DNA of 58,944 nt. Origin: Kytococcus schroeteri. GTDB taxonomy: Bacteria; Actinomycetota; Actinomycetes; Actinomycetales; Dermatophilaceae. The stretch covers positions 1 to 58,944 of the forward strand of contig NZ_JBHLVH010000009.1 in the NCBI RefSeq assembly GCF_042433515.1, written 5' to 3'. A model generated the notes under the pieces. The model saw only the letters and a program-made list of their open reading frames with translations, made no database searches and was not told the origin of the DNA. Numbering within the stretch: the stretch's first letter is position 1; each line of letters begins with the position of its first letter. Positions 39,894 through 48,255 of this stretch are shown here, piece by piece. Position numbers and translations under genes: made by a program.

Positions 39894-40136
39894 GTGTACT
39901 CCCTGGGGGAACGCGTGTGAGTGCGGGACTGTTCGCCGTCCCGCCATGCGCATCCTCCCGCAGGTTGAGGCCCCCCATTTTTCCTGAAGGGTGAAAAGGC
40001 CGTCCCGGATGGCGACGACCATCGGCCAGAGGAGTGAAATCCTCGGCAGGGGCTCACTCACGGCCGCGGAGAAAGGCCGGATGAGAGATAGGTCACAGGG
40101 CGGTTCCGCGGGGGAGTCGCGCCTCGTGTGGTGTGG

Positions 40137-40209
40137 CATCCCCAACGGGATTCGAACCCGCGTTACCGGCGTGAAAGGCCGGGGTCCTAGGCCGCTAGAC
40201 GATGGGGAC
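40137..40209 (-). tRNA. tRNA-Glu (anticodon TTC)
   Basis: 73-nt cloverleaf on the minus strand. Acceptor GTCCCCA with TGGGGAT (the first pair is G-U), D-arm CGTCTAGCGGCCTAGG, anticodon loop CTTTCAC, T-arm GGGTTCGAATCCC. The 243 bp between it and choD hold the choD promoter region and no gene. Confidence 0.93.
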
Positions 40210-40259
40210 CCGCCGGCGCGGCGGTCGTCCGCCCGCTCCGGCGCGCACAGTGTACGCAG

Positions 40260-41339
40260 TCACAGTCGCGCGGCCGCCCACTCCTTGACCTGCGTGGCCG
40301 GCCACGTGGTGACGATCCGCTCCGGAGGGATGCCGGCGTCGGCGGCCCGCTGCGCGCCGAACGCGAGTAGGTCCAGCTGGCCGGGTGCGTGGGCGTCGCT
40401 GTCGATGCTGAACAGGCAGCCGGCCTCCAGGGCCAGGGCGATGAGCTCGTCGGGCGGGTCCTGTCGCTCGGGACGGGCGTTGAGCTCCACGGCCACGCAC
40501 TCCTGGGCACAGGCCGCGAACACCGCCTCGGCGTCGAACTCGCTCGGTGGACGGGTGCCGCGGCCGCCCGTCACCAGGCGGCCGGTGCAGTGCCCCAGCA
40601 CCGACGTGAGCGGGTTGCGCACCGCGGCCAGCATGCGGGGCGTCATCTCGGCCGACGGCATGCGGAGCTTCGAGTGCACGCTCGCCACCCGGACGTCCAG
40701 GGTCGCCAGCAGGTCCTCGCGCTGGTCGAGCGTGCCGTCGTCCAGCACGTCCACCTCGATGCCGTGGAGCAGCTCGAGCGACCGCCCCTCGTCGGCCAGC
40801 TGCTGCCGGACCTGCGCCACCGTGTCGCGCTGGGCCACCAACCGCTCGGCCGACAGGCCGTTGGCCACCCGCAGCCGCGGGGAGTGGTCGGTGACGGCCA
40901 GGTAGTCCCGCCCCAGCGCGTCGGCGGCACGGGCCATCTCCAGCAGGGGGGACCCGCCGTCGCTGTCGCTGGTGTGGCTGTGCAGGTCCCCGGCGAGCAG
41001 TCCGAGGAGCTCGCGGCCGGCGGGCGTCATCTCGAGCAGCGGTCCCCCGTGCTCCTCGCGTGCTGCGGCGAGCTTGGTGGGCACCTCGCCCGCCACGGCC
41101 TCGCGCACCACGGCGGCGGTGGAGGAACCGATGCCGCGCAGCTCCTGCCAGCTGTCGGCCTCCGTGTGGCGGGCGAACTCCTCCTCGGAGAGGCCCTCCA
41201 CCACCGTCACGGCGTTGCGGTAGGCCTCGATGCGGCGGGAGGACTGCCGGGCCCGCTCGTTGACGAAGGCCACCTCGCGCAGGCAGGCCAGGGCCCGGGC
41301 GCGGGGCGCGGTGGGGAGGTCGGGGGGAGGGTTGCTCAC
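40260..41339 (-). CDS. PHP-domain protein with PolX-like helix-hairpin-helix head
   Basis: 359 residues from GTG 41339. The N-terminal region (ELRGIGSSTAAVVREAVAGE) is a helix-hairpin-helix like that of DNA polymerase X. The PHP metallohydrolase domain follows, with GDLHSHTSDSDGG, VTDHSPRLRVANGLS, HGIEVDVLDDG, VASVHSKLRM and FSIDSDAHAPGQ giving the nine conserved metal ligands. The polymerase module is absent, so it is a stand-alone PHP phosphoesterase, possibly in DNA repair. The start was chosen at the first codon after a TAGGCT box 7 nt upstream. Confidence 0.85.
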   Translation of the reverse strand: MSNPPPDLPTAPRARALACLREVAFVNERARQSSRRIEAYRNAVTVVEGLSEEEFARHTEADSWQELRGIGSSTAAVVREAVAGEVPTKLAAAREEHGGPLLEMTPAGRELLGLLAGDLHSHTSDSDGGSPLLEMARAADALGRDYLAVTDHSPRLRVANGLSAERLVAQRDTVAQVRQQLADEGRSLELLHGIEVDVLDDGTLDQREDLLATLDVRVASVHSKLRMPSAEMTPRMLAAVRNPLTSVLGHCTGRLVTGGRGTRPPSEFDAEAVFAACAQECVAVELNARPERQDPPDELIALALEAGCLFSIDSDAHAPGQLDLLAFGAQRAADAGIPPERIVTTWPATQVKEWAAARL

Positions 41340-41346
41340 CGCATCG

Positions 41347-41352
41347 AGCCTA
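41347..41352 (-). promoter_or_regulatory. TANNNT -10 box, leaderless PHP gene start
   Basis: Minus-strand TAGGCT lies 7 nt before GTG 41339; no ribosome-binding site. Confidence 0.45.
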
Positions 41353-41411
41353 GCCCTGCGTGGTCCGGGGCAGGCCGTGCGGATCGAGCTGCGGGGGCGC
41401 AGGATGGGCCC

Positions 41412-41864
41412 ATGGAGAACCTGCACGAGGTGCCCGGGCCCGCACTGACCGCCGACCAGCTGCACAGGCTGTTGCGGCTGCGGGTGGACGTGTTCGTGGT
41501 GGAGCAGGAGTGCCCCTACGCGGAGGTGGACGGCCGGGACCTGCTGCCCACCACGACCCACGTCTGGGTGGAGGACGGGGGCGAGATCGCCTCGACGCTG
41601 CGCCTGCTCGACGCGGGCGGCCCCGACGGTGCCCTCCTCGTCGGGCGGGTGGTCACTGCGGCGCCGCACCGGGGGGCCGGGCTGGCGGCCCGCCTCATGG
41701 AGCGGGTGCTCGACGCCCACGGCCACCGTCGCCTGGAGCTCGAGGCCCAGGCGCACCTGGCGGGCTGGTACGAGCGCTTCGGCTTCGTCCGCGCGGGGGC
41801 GGACCTCGGCCTGGACGGCATCATCCACACGCCCATGGTGCGGGTGCCGGGTGGGGCGGCATGA
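41412..41864 (+). CDS. ElaA-type GNAT acetyltransferase
   Basis: 150 residues. RLLRLRVDVFVVEQECPYAEVDGRD is the ElaA signature region (residues about 19-43). The acetyl-CoA loop is RGAGLAARLMERVLD, and AHLAGWYERFGFVRAG closes the domain. Single-domain enzyme of unknown substrate. It is followed 38 bp later by the cupin gene on the same strand. No good ribosome-binding site precedes ATG 41412. Confidence 0.87.
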   Translation: MENLHEVPGPALTADQLHRLLRLRVDVFVVEQECPYAEVDGRDLLPTTTHVWVEDGGEIASTLRLLDAGGPDGALLVGRVVTAAPHRGAGLAARLMERVLDAHGHRRLELEAQAHLAGWYERFGFVRAGADLGLDGIIHTPMVRVPGGAA

Positions 41865-41902
41865 TGGGCAGGGAACCGTCCCCGAGCAGTGAGGAGACCG
41901 CC

Positions 41903-42325
41903 ATGGCGGACCTGAGCGACCACGGCCCGAAGCCGTACACGGTCAACATTGAGGAGGCCACCCTGGCCAACGAGAACTTCCGCGCCACCCTGTGGACCGG
42001 CGAGTACCTGCAGATGACGGTCATGACCATCCCCGTGGGTGGCGAGGTCGGCCTGGAGATGCACGCCGACCACGACCAGTTCCTCCGCATCGAGCAGGGC
42101 ACGGCCCGCGTGCAGATGGGGCCGGCCGAGGACGACCTCTCCTACGACGAGACCGTCGGGGACGACTGGGTGGCCCTGGTGCCGGCCGGCCAGTGGCACA
42201 ACATCACCAACACCGGTGACGAGCCGCTCAAGCTGTACTCCCTGTACGGCCCGCCGGACCACGTCAAGGGCACCGTCCACGCGACCAAGGAGGACGCGGA
42301 GAACGACCCCAACGAGCAGCACTGA
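41903..42325 (+). CDS. Cupin-domain protein
   Basis: 140 residues. Cupin motif 1 reads GGEVGLEMHADHDQFLRIEQG (residues about 46-66) with two His and one Glu metal ligands, and motif 2 is VPAGQWHNITNTG. The N-terminal KPYTVNIEEATLANENFR is shared with small bacterial cupins of unknown role. GAGGAG lies 11 nt before ATG 41903. Likely co-transcribed with the ElaA-type gene; a hairpin 19 bp downstream ends the transcript. Confidence 0.88.
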   Translation: MADLSDHGPKPYTVNIEEATLANENFRATLWTGEYLQMTVMTIPVGGEVGLEMHADHDQFLRIEQGTARVQMGPAEDDLSYDETVGDDWVALVPAGQWHNITNTGDEPLKLYSLYGPPDHVKGTVHATKEDAENDPNEQH

Positions 42326-42344
42326 GCGCGGCTGCACGAGCGCG

Positions 42345-42380
42345 ACGAGGCCCCCACGCCGGACGGTGCGGGGGCCTCGT
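42345..42380. terminator. Hairpin between cupin gene and tRNA-Lys
   Basis: 11-bp perfect arms (42345-42355 and 42370-42380) with a 14-nt partly paired interior. Placed to stop both the cupin transcript and the convergent tRNA-Lys transcript. Confidence 0.65.
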
Positions 42381-42394
42381 GCGTGCGCTGACGG

Positions 42395-42467
42395 TGGGCC
42401 CCGTGGGACTCGAACCCACAACCTACGGATTAAAAGTCCGCAGCTCTGACCATTGAGCTAGAGGCCC
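42395..42467 (-). tRNA. tRNA-Lys (anticodon TTT)
   Basis: 73-nt cloverleaf on the minus strand. Acceptor GGGCCTC pairs with GGGGCCC (one G-U), D-arm AGCTCAATGGTCAGAGC, anticodon loop CTTTTAA, T-arm GTGGGTTCGAGTCCCAC. CCA not encoded. Confidence 0.96.
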
Positions 42468-42572
42468 TCCCGCCGGCGACCGCCCGCGGGACCGCGTGAG
42501 TCTATCCGCGGGGTTCCGCCTGCCTGTGGACACCGTGGTGAGGCTGTCGGTGGGTGCTGTCAGGGTGGCCCC

Positions 42573-44702
42573 ATGACCAGCAGCATCCAGGACCGCGCGC
42601 TCGAGGCGCTCCGCCGCCTCGTCGGACGTGAGGACGCCACCTTCCGCGACGGCCAGCTCGATGCCGTGCGGGCACTCGTGGAGGACCGGTCGCGCGTGCT
42701 CGTCGTGCAACGCACCGGGTGGGGCAAGTCGGCCGTCTACTTCGTGGGCACGGCGCTGCGCCGCGCCGAGGGGGCCGGCCCCACCGTCATCGTCTCGCCG
42801 CTGCTGGCCCTCATGCGCGACCAGGTCGCCGCGGCCGAGCGGGCCGGGGTGCGCGCGGTGACCATGAACTCCGCCAACGCCACGGAGTGGGACGAGGTGC
42901 GTGCCGCCCTGGCGGCCGACGAGGTGGACGTGCTGCTCGTGAGCCCGGAGCGGCTCAACAACCCGCGCTTCCGCGAGGAGCAGCTGCCCGAGCTCTCGCG
43001 CCGGTGCGGCCTGCTCGTGGTCGACGAGGCCCACTGCATCAGCGACTGGGGGCACGACTTCCGTCCCGACTACCGGCGCATCCGCACCCTGCTGGCCGAG
43101 CTGCCCGGCGACACCCCCGTGCTGGCGACCACGGCCACGGCCAATGAACGGGTCGTCGCCGACGTGGTGGAGCAGCTCACCGTCGGCCCTGGTGGCACCG
43201 CCCACCCGGTGACCACCATCCGGGGCGGGCTGGCCCGTGACTCACTGCGGCTGGGGGCCCTCCTCGGCCCGGGAGGGCACCCGCTCTCCCCGGAGCAACG
43301 GCTGGCGTGGATGGTGGCGCATCTCGACGAGCTGCCCGGTTCCGGCATCGTGTACTGCCTGACGGTCTCCGCCGCCGAGGACGTCGCCGCGGCGCTCGCG
43401 GGATCCGGGTACCGCGTGGCCGCCTACACGGGTCGGACCGACGCCGACGACCGGGCGCGTCTCGAAGCAGCGCTCAAGCAGAACGAGGTCAAGGCCCTGG
43501 TGGCCACCTCGGCGCTGGGCATGGGCTTTGACAAGCCGGACCTCGGCTTCGTCGTGCACCTGGGGGCGCCGAGCTCGCCGGTGGCCTACTACCAGCAGGT
43601 GGGTCGCGCCGGTCGTGCCACCGAAAGGGCGGACGTGGTGCTGCTGCCCGGCACCGAGGACCCCGACATCTGGCGCTACTTCGCCACCGTCTCCATGCCA
43701 CGCCAGGAGCAGGCCGATGCCGTGCTGGCCGCCCTGGCGCAGGCGGGGCGCCCGCTCTCCACACCGGCTCTGGAGACGCTCGTCGACGTGCGCCGCACGC
43801 GCCTGGAACTGCTGCTCAAGGTGCTCGACGTCGACGGGGCGGTCACCAAGGTGCCCGGCGGCTGGACCGCGACGGGTCGGCCGTGGACCTACGACGCCGA
43901 GCGCTACGGCCGGGTGGCCCAGGCGCGCGAGCGCGAGGCCGCCCTGATGCGGGAGTACCAGACCACCACCGGGTGCCGCATGCAGTTCCTGCAGCGGACC
44001 CTCGACGACGCCACCGCCGAACCCTGCGGACGGTGCGACACCTGTGCCGGCACGTGGTTCCCCACGGACGTCCCCGACCAGGCCGTGGAGGCCGCCCGCG
44101 GGGCGCTGGGGTCCACGGGCGTGGTCCTGGAACCCCGGGCGCAGTGGCCCACGGGCATGGAGCGCCTGGGGGTCCCGGCCAAGGGACGCATCCCCGTCGA
44201 CGAGCAGCTGGAGCCGGGACGGGCACTGGCCCGACTCAGCGACCTCGGGTGGGGCCAGCGCCTGCGCACGGTGCTCGCCGAGGACCAGCCGGCGCCGGAC
44301 GACCTGGTCCGGGCCGTGGTGATGCTGCTCGCCGACTGGGACTGGGCGGAGCGCCCGGTCGGTGTGGTGTCCGTGCCCTCCCGGCGCCGCCCGCAGCTCG
44401 TCGGGTCGCTCGCCGAGCGGATCGCCGGCATCGGGCGGCTCCCGCTCCTGGGGGTCCTCGACCTCGTGGACGGTGGCCCGGTGGGCGAGCCCGGCGGCAA
44501 CAGCGCCTTCCGCCTGGCCGGCGTGTGGGAGCGCCTGGCCGTCGGAGCTGACCTCGCCCGTGCGCTCGCGGGCACCCCCGGACCCGTGCTCCTGGTCGAC
44601 GACCTCGTGGACTCCCGGTGGACCCTCACCGTGGCGGGACGGGCCCTGCGAGCGGCCGGGGCCGCGGCGGTGCTCCCGCTGGCGCTGGCCGTGGAGGGCT
44701 GA
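42573..44702 (+). CDS. recQ: RecQ-family helicase fused to a phosphoribosyltransferase-like domain
   Basis: 709 residues. Superfamily 2 core with Walker A RTGWGKS (47-53, Arg-Thr replacing the usual Pro-Thr), DEAHCISDWGHDFRPDYRR, TTATAN and the RecQ-type QVGRAGRA motif. A RecQ zinc cluster follows (CRMQFLQRTL...CGRCDTCAG). After about residue 510 the winged-helix/HRDC ending of classical RecQ is replaced by a region ending in PVLLVDDLVDSRWT (671-684), the PRPP-binding motif of phosphoribosyltransferases. Such fusions are known in actinobacteria, but the role of the second domain is unclear. Confidence 0.88.
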   Translation: MTSSIQDRALEALRRLVGREDATFRDGQLDAVRALVEDRSRVLVVQRTGWGKSAVYFVGTALRRAEGAGPTVIVSPLLALMRDQVAAAERAGVRAVTMNSANATEWDEVRAALAADEVDVLLVSPERLNNPRFREEQLPELSRRCGLLVVDEAHCISDWGHDFRPDYRRIRTLLAELPGDTPVLATTATANERVVADVVEQLTVGPGGTAHPVTTIRGGLARDSLRLGALLGPGGHPLSPEQRLAWMVAHLDELPGSGIVYCLTVSAAEDVAAALAGSGYRVAAYTGRTDADDRARLEAALKQNEVKALVATSALGMGFDKPDLGFVVHLGAPSSPVAYYQQVGRAGRATERADVVLLPGTEDPDIWRYFATVSMPRQEQADAVLAALAQAGRPLSTPALETLVDVRRTRLELLLKVLDVDGAVTKVPGGWTATGRPWTYDAERYGRVAQAREREAALMREYQTTTGCRMQFLQRTLDDATAEPCGRCDTCAGTWFPTDVPDQAVEAARGALGSTGVVLEPRAQWPTGMERLGVPAKGRIPVDEQLEPGRALARLSDLGWGQRLRTVLAEDQPAPDDLVRAVVMLLADWDWAERPVGVVSVPSRRRPQLVGSLAERIAGIGRLPLLGVLDLVDGGPVGEPGGNSAFRLAGVWERLAVGADLARALAGTPGPVLLVDDLVDSRWTLTVAGRALRAAGAAAVLPLALAVEG

Positions 44703-44771
44703 CGGGCCACGGGAGCAGGACCCCCACCGGCGTGGGACCACGGGATGAGCCCGTGCGCCGACCCACCTACC

Positions 44772-44777
44772 TACCGT
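44772..44777 (+). promoter_or_regulatory. TANNNT -10 box, leaderless start of the ABC operon
   Basis: TACCGT lies 6 nt before ATG 44784; no ribosome-binding site. Confidence 0.5.
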
Positions 44778-44783
44778 GTGCGC

Positions 44784-45698
44784 ATGGACGTCTGGAGCAC
44801 ACGGTCGCTCACCAAGCGGTTCGGCACCTTCACCGCGGTGCAGGACCTCGACATCACGGTGGGGGAGGGGATCACGGGCGTCGTCGGCCACAACGGGGCC
44901 GGCAAGTCCACGCTGATCCGCATGCTCCTGGGCCTGGAGCCGCCGACTTCCGGCACGGCCACCGTCTTCGGCATCGACCCCGCCGAGGACCCGCGTGGTG
45001 CACGGGCTCGGGTGGGCTTCATGCCCGAGTACGACTGTCTCCCGCCGGACGTCAGCGCAGCCCGCGCGATCATGCACTACGGCCGTGTCTCCGGCCTGCC
45101 GCGGGACATCGCACGCGAGCGTGCCGCCGACGTGCTGCGCCACGTCGGGCTGGAGGAGGCACGCCACCGCCCCGTGGGCACCTACTCCACGGGCATGAAG
45201 CAGCGCGCAAAGCTCGCGCAGGCCCTGGTGCACGACCCGGACCTGATCATGCTCGACGAGCCGACCAACGGGCTCGACCCGGCGGGACGCGACGAGATGC
45301 TCGACCTCGTGCAGCGCATCGGGCACGACTTCGGCATCTCGGTGCTCGTGACCTCGCACCTGCTGGGCGAGCTCGAGCGGATCTGCGACCACGTCGTGGT
45401 GCTGGACGGTGGCCGGCTGGTGACCTCGGCCGCCATCGGCGACCTCACCGCCGACACTGGCGCCCTGGAGGTGGAGGTCGACGGGGAGGGGGCGACCGCC
45501 GGACTCATCGCCGGTCTGCACTGCCGTGGCATCGAGGCCGGCCGCAGCGGCAGCAGGGTGGTGGTCCCCGACGGGTCCGGTGACGCCCGCGCCACCGTGG
45601 TCGAGCTGTGCGCACGGAACGGCTGGGGCCTGTCGCGCATGACCGCCTCGCGCCACCAGCTGTCCGAACTGTTCCTGGGAGAGGACGACGCCGCATGA
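44784..45698 (+). CDS. ABC transporter ATPase (first of two)
   Basis: 304 residues. Walker A GHNGAGKST at about 36-44, signature YSTGMKQR, Walker B LIMLDEPTNGLDP and switch TSHLL are all intact. The closest type is the ABC-2 exporter ATPase (CcmA/DrrA-like), with a C-terminal extension of about 80 residues. It starts a four-gene operon ATPase-permease-ATPase-permease with 1-4 nt overlaps throughout. The stop overlaps the next start by 4 nt (ATGA). Cargo unknown. Confidence 0.92.
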   Translation: MDVWSTRSLTKRFGTFTAVQDLDITVGEGITGVVGHNGAGKSTLIRMLLGLEPPTSGTATVFGIDPAEDPRGARARVGFMPEYDCLPPDVSAARAIMHYGRVSGLPRDIARERAADVLRHVGLEEARHRPVGTYSTGMKQRAKLAQALVHDPDLIMLDEPTNGLDPAGRDEMLDLVQRIGHDFGISVLVTSHLLGELERICDHVVVLDGGRLVTSAAIGDLTADTGALEVEVDGEGATAGLIAGLHCRGIEAGRSGSRVVVPDGSGDARATVVELCARNGWGLSRMTASRHQLSELFLGEDDAA

Positions 45699-46603
45699 GC
45701 ACGCCCGACCGCACCGACCCGGCCGCCGCGCCGCGGTCGGTGATCCACGACCTGGGGTACCGGGGCTACGACGGACCCCGCGCGGGGCGCCTCGGCACCC
45801 TGGGCTACCTCGTGCGCCAGGGGTACGCCTCGGCGTTCGGCATCGGGCGCACCTGGAAGGGCAAGGTCATGCCGTGGCTCTGCCTGGCGCTCATGTGCGC
45901 CCCGATGCTCATCACCGGTGCCGTCATGGTGATCTTCGGCGGACTGGCGGAGGAGCCGATCTTCCACCCAGCCCGCGTGCCCTACGCGTTCGCGACGCTC
46001 GTGGCCCTCTTCGCCGCGGTGGCCTCGCCGGTGCTCTTCTCCGCCGACCTGCGCTCCCGCGCGATCGTCCACTACCTCTCGCGGCCCCTGAGCCGCACGG
46101 ACTACGTGCTCTCGCGCCTGGGTGCCCTGGTGCTCGCGCTGTTCACGCTGCAGGCCGTCGGCATCCTCGTCGGAACGCTCGGCTGGTGGCTGGGCGGCGG
46201 TGACGCCGGGACCGTCTGGGGCGCCGCGCTGGTGGGTGGCCTGGGGGCACTCCTGGTGTCCGTCGCCGTGGGCACGCTGGCCGGCCTGGTGGCCGCCCTC
46301 ACCCCGCGCCGGGGTGTGGCGACCGCCGTGATCCTCGGTGTGCTGCTGGTGCTGAGCGCGGTGGTCAGCGTGGTCAACGAGGCAGTGACCTCCATGGGCA
46401 GCCAGCACGGGTTGCTGGCCCGGTGGGCCTCGCTGCTGAGCCCCAACACGGCCGTGGAGCGGGTGATGGCCTGGCTCACGGGCAACGAGGAGCTGACGCC
46501 GGCGCTCGACGACGCCACGGCGGCCGGGTACCTGGCCGTGCTCGTGCTCGCCTGTGCGCTGGGGATCATGGGCCTCGTGGCCCGCTACCGGAGGGTGAAC
46601 TGA
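45695..46603 (+). CDS. ABC-2 type permease (first of two)
   Basis: 302 residues with six hydrophobic segments after a soluble head that contains VIHDLGYRGYDGPRAGR, a motif common to actinobacterial permeases of this operon type. RSRAIVHYLSRPLSRTDYVL between TM2 and TM3 is the conserved ABC-2 coupling region. Overlaps the ATPase genes at both ends (ATGA, TGATG), so stoichiometric production is likely. Confidence 0.88.
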   Translation: MSTPDRTDPAAAPRSVIHDLGYRGYDGPRAGRLGTLGYLVRQGYASAFGIGRTWKGKVMPWLCLALMCAPMLITGAVMVIFGGLAEEPIFHPARVPYAFATLVALFAAVASPVLFSADLRSRAIVHYLSRPLSRTDYVLSRLGALVLALFTLQAVGILVGTLGWWLGGGDAGTVWGAALVGGLGALLVSVAVGTLAGLVAALTPRRGVATAVILGVLLVLSAVVSVVNEAVTSMGSQHGLLARWASLLSPNTAVERVMAWLTGNEELTPALDDATAAGYLAVLVLACALGIMGLVARYRRVN

Positions 46604-47526
46604 TGGCCACCGTGACGATCGACGGCGTGTCCCGCTGGTTCGGCGACGTGGTCGCCGTGAACGACGTGACCTTCGACCTGGAGCCCGGCATCACGGGGCT
46701 GCTGGGGCCCAACGGTGCGGGCAAGTCCACGCTCATGGCGATGGTGGCCGGTTTCGAGTCCACCTCGGCCGGCACCATCACCCTCGACGGCGAGCCGGTG
46801 CGCGGCAACCCGGGCATCTACCGGCGCCTGGGCATGATGCCGGAGACCGAGGCCATGTACGACGAGCTCACCGGTCGCGAGTTCGTCACGGCGATGGCCC
46901 GCCTGCACAAGCTGCCGGACGCCCGGGGGGCTGCCCGCAGGGCGCTCGAGGTGGTGGACCTCGTGGACGCAGCGGACCGCCGGGTGGGCAAGTACTCCAA
47001 GGGCATGCGCCAGCGGGTCAAGATGGCCGCCGCCCTGGTGCACGAGCCCGAGGTGCTGCTGCTCGACGAGCCCTTCAACGGCATGGACCCGGGCCAGCGC
47101 GTGCGCCTCATGGGCACCCTCCACGAGTACGCCGACCGCGGGGCCACCGTGCTGGTGAGCAGCCACATCCTCGAGGAGGTGCAGCAGCTGGCAGGCACCA
47201 TCCAGGTGATGCTGGCCGGGCGCCACCTCGCCTCGGGCAACTTCCGCGAGCTGCGACGCCTCATGACCAACCGGCCGCACCGGTACGCGGTGCAGTCGTC
47301 CGACGACCGTGCCCTGGCCGCGGCCCTCATCGCCCGCGACGGCGCCTCGTCGGTGGCCCTGGGGGAGGCCGCCGCGTCCGGGCTCGAGGTGCAGGTCACC
47401 GACTTCGAGGCGTTCTCGCGCCTCCTGCCCGCCGTGGCGCACCGCGAGGGCATCGCCCTGCACAGCGTGCGCCCCACCGACGAGTCGCTCGAGAGCGTCT
47501 TCGGCTACCTCGTGGAAGGACGGTGA
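46603..47526 (+). CDS. ABC transporter ATPase (second of two)
   Basis: 307 residues. Walker A GPNGAGKST, signature YSKGMRQR, Walker B VLLLDEPFNGMDP and switch SSHILEE are intact. The C-terminal domain (residues about 215-307) is ABC-2-exporter-like. It probably pairs with the permease encoded next, while the first ATPase pairs with the preceding permease. Starts by one-base overlap with the upstream stop. Confidence 0.92.
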   Translation: MATVTIDGVSRWFGDVVAVNDVTFDLEPGITGLLGPNGAGKSTLMAMVAGFESTSAGTITLDGEPVRGNPGIYRRLGMMPETEAMYDELTGREFVTAMARLHKLPDARGAARRALEVVDLVDAADRRVGKYSKGMRQRVKMAAALVHEPEVLLLDEPFNGMDPGQRVRLMGTLHEYADRGATVLVSSHILEEVQQLAGTIQVMLAGRHLASGNFRELRRLMTNRPHRYAVQSSDDRALAAALIARDGASSVALGEAAASGLEVQVTDFEAFSRLLPAVAHREGIALHSVRPTDESLESVFGYLVEGR

Positions 47527-48242
47527 GGTCCATGACGATCGCCACCATGACCTGGCGGGCGCTCTCCCGCGGGCTGCGTCCCCTGCTCCTGCTCGCCCTG
47601 CCCGTCGGCGGCCTGCTGCTCGCGCTGCTGCTGCGCCTGGTCTCCGAGGGGGGTGACCCCGTGCTGGCCGACGTGGTGGTGCGCGACCTGGGCACTTCGG
47701 TGGTCGTGCCGCTCACCGCCCTGCTGGTGGCCGTCAACGGCCTGGGCAACGAGGTGGACGACTCCTCGGTGGTGCACGTGCTGGCCACCCCCACCTCCCG
47801 GGCCTCGATCCTGCTCCAGAAGATGCTCGTCGTCTGCGGCGTCTCGGCGGCGCTGGGTGCCCTCGCGTCCGGCGGCATGGCCGCCGTCATGGGCTCCGAG
47901 GAAGTGACCTCCTGGGTGGTGGCCGGCGCGGTCTCCGGCCTGGCCAACGCGGCGGTGTTCACGGCGCTCTCGGCCTGGGTCAAGCACGCGGTGATGATCG
48001 GCGCGCTCTACCTGGTCCTCTGGGAGGGCATGCTCATCGGGCTCGCGCCCCGCGCCCGCTTTCTCAGCCTCCACCACGCCTCGATGGCGGTGGCCGAACA
48101 GTTCCGCGACGCCCGGGCCTCGGTGGACCTCACCGACCTCAGCGCCACCGGCGGCGTGATGGTGCTGGTCGTGGCCCTGCTCCTCGGGTTCGTGCTGGCC
48201 TGGTGGGCACTGCGCAGGATGCGGCTGGCCAAGGGTTCGTGA
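47523..48242 (+). CDS. ABC-2 type permease (second of two)
   Basis: 239 residues from GTG 47523, which overlaps the upstream stop (GTGA), or 236 from ATG 47532, which has GGTGAGG close before it. Six hydrophobic segments; DDSSVVHVLATPTSRASILLQ between TM2 and TM3 is the ABC-2 permease coupling region. Much smaller than the first permease and lacking its soluble head. Last gene of the operon; the NCS1 permease gene begins 13 bp later and might be read through. Confidence 0.87.
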   Translation: MRSMTIATMTWRALSRGLRPLLLLALPVGGLLLALLLRLVSEGGDPVLADVVVRDLGTSVVVPLTALLVAVNGLGNEVDDSSVVHVLATPTSRASILLQKMLVVCGVSAALGALASGGMAAVMGSEEVTSWVVAGAVSGLANAAVFTALSAWVKHAVMIGALYLVLWEGMLIGLAPRARFLSLHHASMAVAEQFRDARASVDLTDLSATGGVMVLVVALLLGFVLAWWALRRMRLAKGS

Positions 48243-48255
48243 CACTCTTCGGCGC

